From contig SBFU01000240.1 in assembly GCA_006227785.1 (NCBI GenBank), positions 1 to 8,421 of the forward strand: 8,421 bases of DNA, read 5' to 3'. The stretch is from Burkholderiales bacterium. Lineage in GTDB: Bacteria > Pseudomonadota > Gammaproteobacteria > Burkholderiales > Burkholderiaceae_C. The position numbers and the translations under genes were made by a program. The notes beneath the pieces were generated by a model. The model was not told the origin of the DNA. It did no database searches and saw only the letters and a program-made list of their open reading frames with translations. Below, one piece after another: positions 6,783 through 8,421 of this stretch; position 1 is the stretch's first letter; each line of letters opens with the position of its first letter.

Positions 6783-7387
6783 ACCGGACCAGGCGCACCA
6801 GCGCCTTGCTGCACGGCCACCGGGCCACCCGCTGGCGCCGCAGGCACCTTGCCACCCACCTCGAAGAAGGTGTAGGACAAGGTGATGGTGGTCACGTCCT
6901 TGGGCAGTCGCGGGTCGATGACAAAGGCCACCGGCCATGATTTCTTCTCGCCCGGCTCCAGCGTGTACTGCGTGAAGCAGAAGCATTCGAGCTTGTTGAA
7001 ATGCGAGGCCGACTGCCGCGGCGCGTAGCTGGGGATGGCCTGGGCCGCCATGGGCCGGTTCTGGATGTTCTGGAACTCGTACATGACGGTTGCCAGCTCA
7101 CCCGGATGCACCTGGATCGAACGCTGCGCCGGCTTGAAATGCCAGGGACCGCGCACGTTGGTGTCGAACTCCACCGTGATGGTGCGGGTGCTGTCGACCT
7201 GCGTGTTTTCGGGCAGGCGTGTGGCCACGCCGGGCACCTGCCGTTCGGCCACCGCCAGCACGTTGATGCCCAGGGCTTCGCAGACGGCCCGGTAGATCGG
7301 CACCAGCGCATAACCGAAGGCGAACATGCCCACGGCGATCACGCAGAGCTTGGCCACCATGGTGAGGTTGGAATGCTTCAGACCCAT
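6779..7387 (-). CDS. ctaG: Cytochrome c oxidase assembly protein CtaG (Cox11), CuB copper chaperone
   Basis: Cox11/CtaG is a single-pass membrane protein whose periplasmic domain delivers copper to the CuB site of subunit I. The 202-aa product has an N-terminal helix (about 8-30), then LVPIYRAVCEALGIN with the conserved Cys36, an immunoglobulin-like beta domain, and the diagnostic copper-binding CFCF motif (Cys135 and Cys137) in KLECFCFTQYTLEPGE. IDPRLPKDVTTITLSYTFFEV near the end is also typical. About 20 extra residues rich in Ala, Pro and Gly follow (PAAPAGGPVAVQQ onward), probably disordered. The ATG at 7387 is used. A TTG at 7396 could add three residues, and neither has a strong Shine-Dalgarno. 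It follows the small assembly protein by 16 nt and overlaps DUF2970 by 4 nt. Confidence 0.96.
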   Translation of the reverse strand: MGLKHSNLTMVAKLCVIAVGMFAFGYALVPIYRAVCEALGINVLAVAERQVPGVATRLPENTQVDSTRTITVEFDTNVRGPWHFKPAQRSIQVHPGELATVMYEFQNIQNRPMAAQAIPSYAPRQSASHFNKLECFCFTQYTLEPGEKKSWPVAFVIDPRLPKDVTTITLSYTFFEVGGKVPAAPAGGPVAVQQGAGAPGPV

Positions 7388-7397
7388 GCCTGCCAAG

Positions 7398-7409
7398 TCC
7401 GGTTCAGCC
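7398..7409. repeat. 12-nt direct repeat copy 1 (at small-protein stop)
   Basis: TCCGGTTCAGCC on the + strand, read on the coding strand as GGCTGAACCGGA, covers the final Gly codon and TGA stop of the 36-aa protein and runs into the gap before ctaG. The identical 12-mer occurs at 7526-7537. Confidence 0.7.
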
Positions 7410-7514
7410 GAAGAAACGCTTGTTGAACATGAAACCCAGGAAGAACGCGAAAGCCACCGACGCCAGGATCAGTCCCAGCCGCAGGTTGGCGCGTTTTTGT
7501 TCAGGCGTCTTCAT
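7404..7514 (-). CDS. Cytochrome oxidase small assembly protein (36 aa)
   Basis: This very short gene starts MKTPEQKRANLRLGLIL and ends FNKRFFG. A charged N-terminus (1-12) leads into one hydrophobic helix (about 13-31) and a basic tail, giving a single-pass inner-membrane protein with probably positive ends. The TPEQKRANLRL-plus-helix pattern is what is recalled for the small assembly proteins that lie between subunit I and cox11 in betaproteobacteria. The exact function is unproven. The ATG at 7514 is 17 nt after the ctaD stop. A longer open frame to 7616 would be out-of-frame ctaD sequence and is rejected. The only Shine-Dalgarno-like bases are GGAA, 10 nt upstream. Such a short gene is easily missed by automatic annotation. 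Confidence 0.88.
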   Translation of the reverse strand: MKTPEQKRANLRLGLILASVAFAFFLGFMFNKRFFG

Positions 7515-7525
7515 GGTGGCGCGGT

Positions 7526-7537
7526 TCCGGTTCAGCC
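7526..7537. repeat. 12-nt direct repeat copy 2 (at ctaD stop)
   Basis: TCCGGTTCAGCC on the + strand, read on the coding strand as GGCTGAACCGGA, covers the last Gly codon and TGA of ctaD and the first bases of the gap before the 36-aa gene. It is identical to 7398-7409, 128 nt apart, and in both copies the stop codon is at the same place within the repeat. Confidence 0.7.
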
Positions 7538-8421
7538 CACCACCTTGGTGGCGGTCGCGTCCAGCTTGGGCGGGGTCTCGAACGTGTGGTGGGGAGCTGG
7601 CGAGGGCACTTCCCACTCCAGACCTTCAGCACCCTCCCAGGGCTTCTGCGGCGCCTTTTCGCCCTTGCCCATCATGGCTGGCAGGATCACGGCCACGAAG
7701 AAGTAGACCTGAGCGATACCGAAGGCAAACGCGCCCACCGATGCGATGGCGTTGAAGTCGGCAAACTGCATGGGGTAGTCGGCGTAGCGACGCGGCATGC
7801 CGGCCAGACCCAGGAAGTGCATCGGGAAGAAGGTGATGTTGAACGAGATCATCGACCACCAGAAATGGATCTTGCCGCGCGTCTCGCTGTACATCACGCC
7901 GGTCCACTTGGGCAGCCAGTAGTAGATGCCGGCGAACATGGCGAACAGCGAGCCGGCCACCAGCACGTAGTGGAAGTGCGCCACCACGTAGTAGGTATCC
8001 TGCATCTGGATGTCGATCGGGGCGACCGACAGGATCAGGCCGGTGAAGCCGCCGATGGTGAACACGAAGATGAAACCGACGGCCCACATCATCGGGGTCT
8101 CGAAGGTCATCGAGCCCTTCCACATGGTCGCGATCCAGTTGAAGATCTTCACGCCCGTCGGCACGGCGATCAGCATGGTGCTGTACATGAAGAACAGCTG
8201 ACCGGTCACCGGCATGCCGGTGGTGAACATGTGGTGTGCCCACACGACAAAGGACAGGATGGCGATGGAGCCGGTGGCGTACACCATGGAGGCATAGCCG
8301 AACAGCTTCTTGCGGGCAAAGGCGGGCACCACCTGGCTCACGATGCCGAAGGCCGGCAGGATCATGATGTACACCTCGGGGTGTCCGAAGAACCAGAAGA
8401 TGTGCTGGTACATGATCGGGT
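7532..8421 (-). CDS. ctaD: Cytochrome c oxidase subunit I (C-terminal part, cut by window edge)
   Basis: This is the catalytic heme-copper subunit of the aa3 oxidase, reducing O2 to water at the heme a3-CuB centre and pumping protons. The frame enters at the right edge (8421) and stops with TGA at 7534-7532, giving about 296 residues of a protein normally around 530. Counting from the methionine at 8413, which is internal and not the start: the GHPEVY motif has His11 and Tyr15 (CuB ligand and its cross-linked tyrosine), His60-His61 are the other CuB ligands, and Lys89 in PTGVKIFNW is the K-channel lysine. A later AHFHYVL segment holds the heme a3 and heme a histidines. The C-terminal [12 protein letters not shown] tail is typical. 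All visible catalytic residues are intact. Subunit II would be expected upstream, outside the window. Confidence 0.97.
   Translation of the reverse strand, partial: PIMYQHIFWFFGHPEVYIMILPAFGIVSQVVPAFARKKLFGYASMVYATGSIAILSFVVWAHHMFTTGMPVTGQLFFMYSTMLIAVPTGVKIFNWIATMWKGSMTFETPMMWAVGFIFVFTIGGFTGLILSVAPIDIQMQDTYYVVAHFHYVLVAGSLFAMFAGIYYWLPKWTGVMYSETRGKIHFWWSMISFNITFFPMHFLGLAGMPRRYADYPMQFADFNAIASVGAFAFGIAQVYFFVAVILPAMMGKGEKAPQKPWEGAEGLEWEVPSPAPHHTFETPPKLDATATKVVG

Noticed and set aside
1..8421. CRISPR arrays, tRNA/rRNA genes, insertion sequences or attachment sites
   Set aside because: No repeat-spacer pattern, transposase, terminal inverted repeats or RNA-gene signature was seen. Nearly all bases are covered by well-explained coding genes.

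Overview
The window holds most of an aa3-type cytochrome c oxidase (complex IV) biogenesis locus. The sequence is GC-rich. The gene order is subunit I, a 36-aa small assembly protein, Cox11, a DUF2970 protein, subunit III, a DUF2909 'twin-TM' protein, SURF1, a SCO-like protein, heme A synthase, heme O synthase and SCO. This order and the two small DUF proteins point to a betaproteobacterium, most likely Burkholderiales. That placement is inferred from remembered family knowledge and was not searched.

Layout from left to right. (1) At 1-1109 (+) is the 3' part of an AMP-forming acyl-CoA synthetase, cut by the left edge and convergent with the oxidase genes. (2) At 1161-5260 (-) is a tightly packed unit, read right to left: SURF1, SCO-like protein, ctaA, ctaB, SCO. 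It has 4-nt ATGA overlaps at ctaA/ctaB and ctaB/SCO and a 17-nt overlap at SURF1/SCO-like. (3) At 5309-5548 (+) is a single small gene (DUF2909) on the opposite strand, divergent from SURF1 and convergent with subunit III. (4) At 5566-5594 is a near-perfect palindromic hairpin with A and T tracts, placed to terminate both converging units. (5) At 5629-8421 (-) is the structural and early-assembly unit, read right to left: ctaD (cut by the right edge), small assembly protein, ctaG/cox11, DUF2970, ctaE (subunit III). Subunit II (ctaC) is not in the window and would be expected just beyond the right edge.

How the genes work together. ctaD and ctaE encode core subunits. ctaB converts heme B to heme O and ctaA converts heme O to heme A. 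SURF1 is linked to heme A insertion into subunit I. Cox11 delivers copper to CuB of subunit I, and SCO delivers copper or does thiol chemistry for CuA of subunit II. The small membrane proteins (36 aa, DUF2970, DUF2909) travel with these genes but their biochemical roles are not established here.

This is mostly a recognisable conserved locus, not a new system. The points most worth a second look are: the membrane-anchored SCO-like protein with its own CxxxC motif but a displaced histidine; the split of the locus by an opposite-strand gene and a shared bidirectional terminator; overlapping divergent -10-like elements with a possible leaderless start; a 12-nt direct repeat at two successive stop/start junctions; and a SCO leader that combines a twin-arginine pair with a lipobox.
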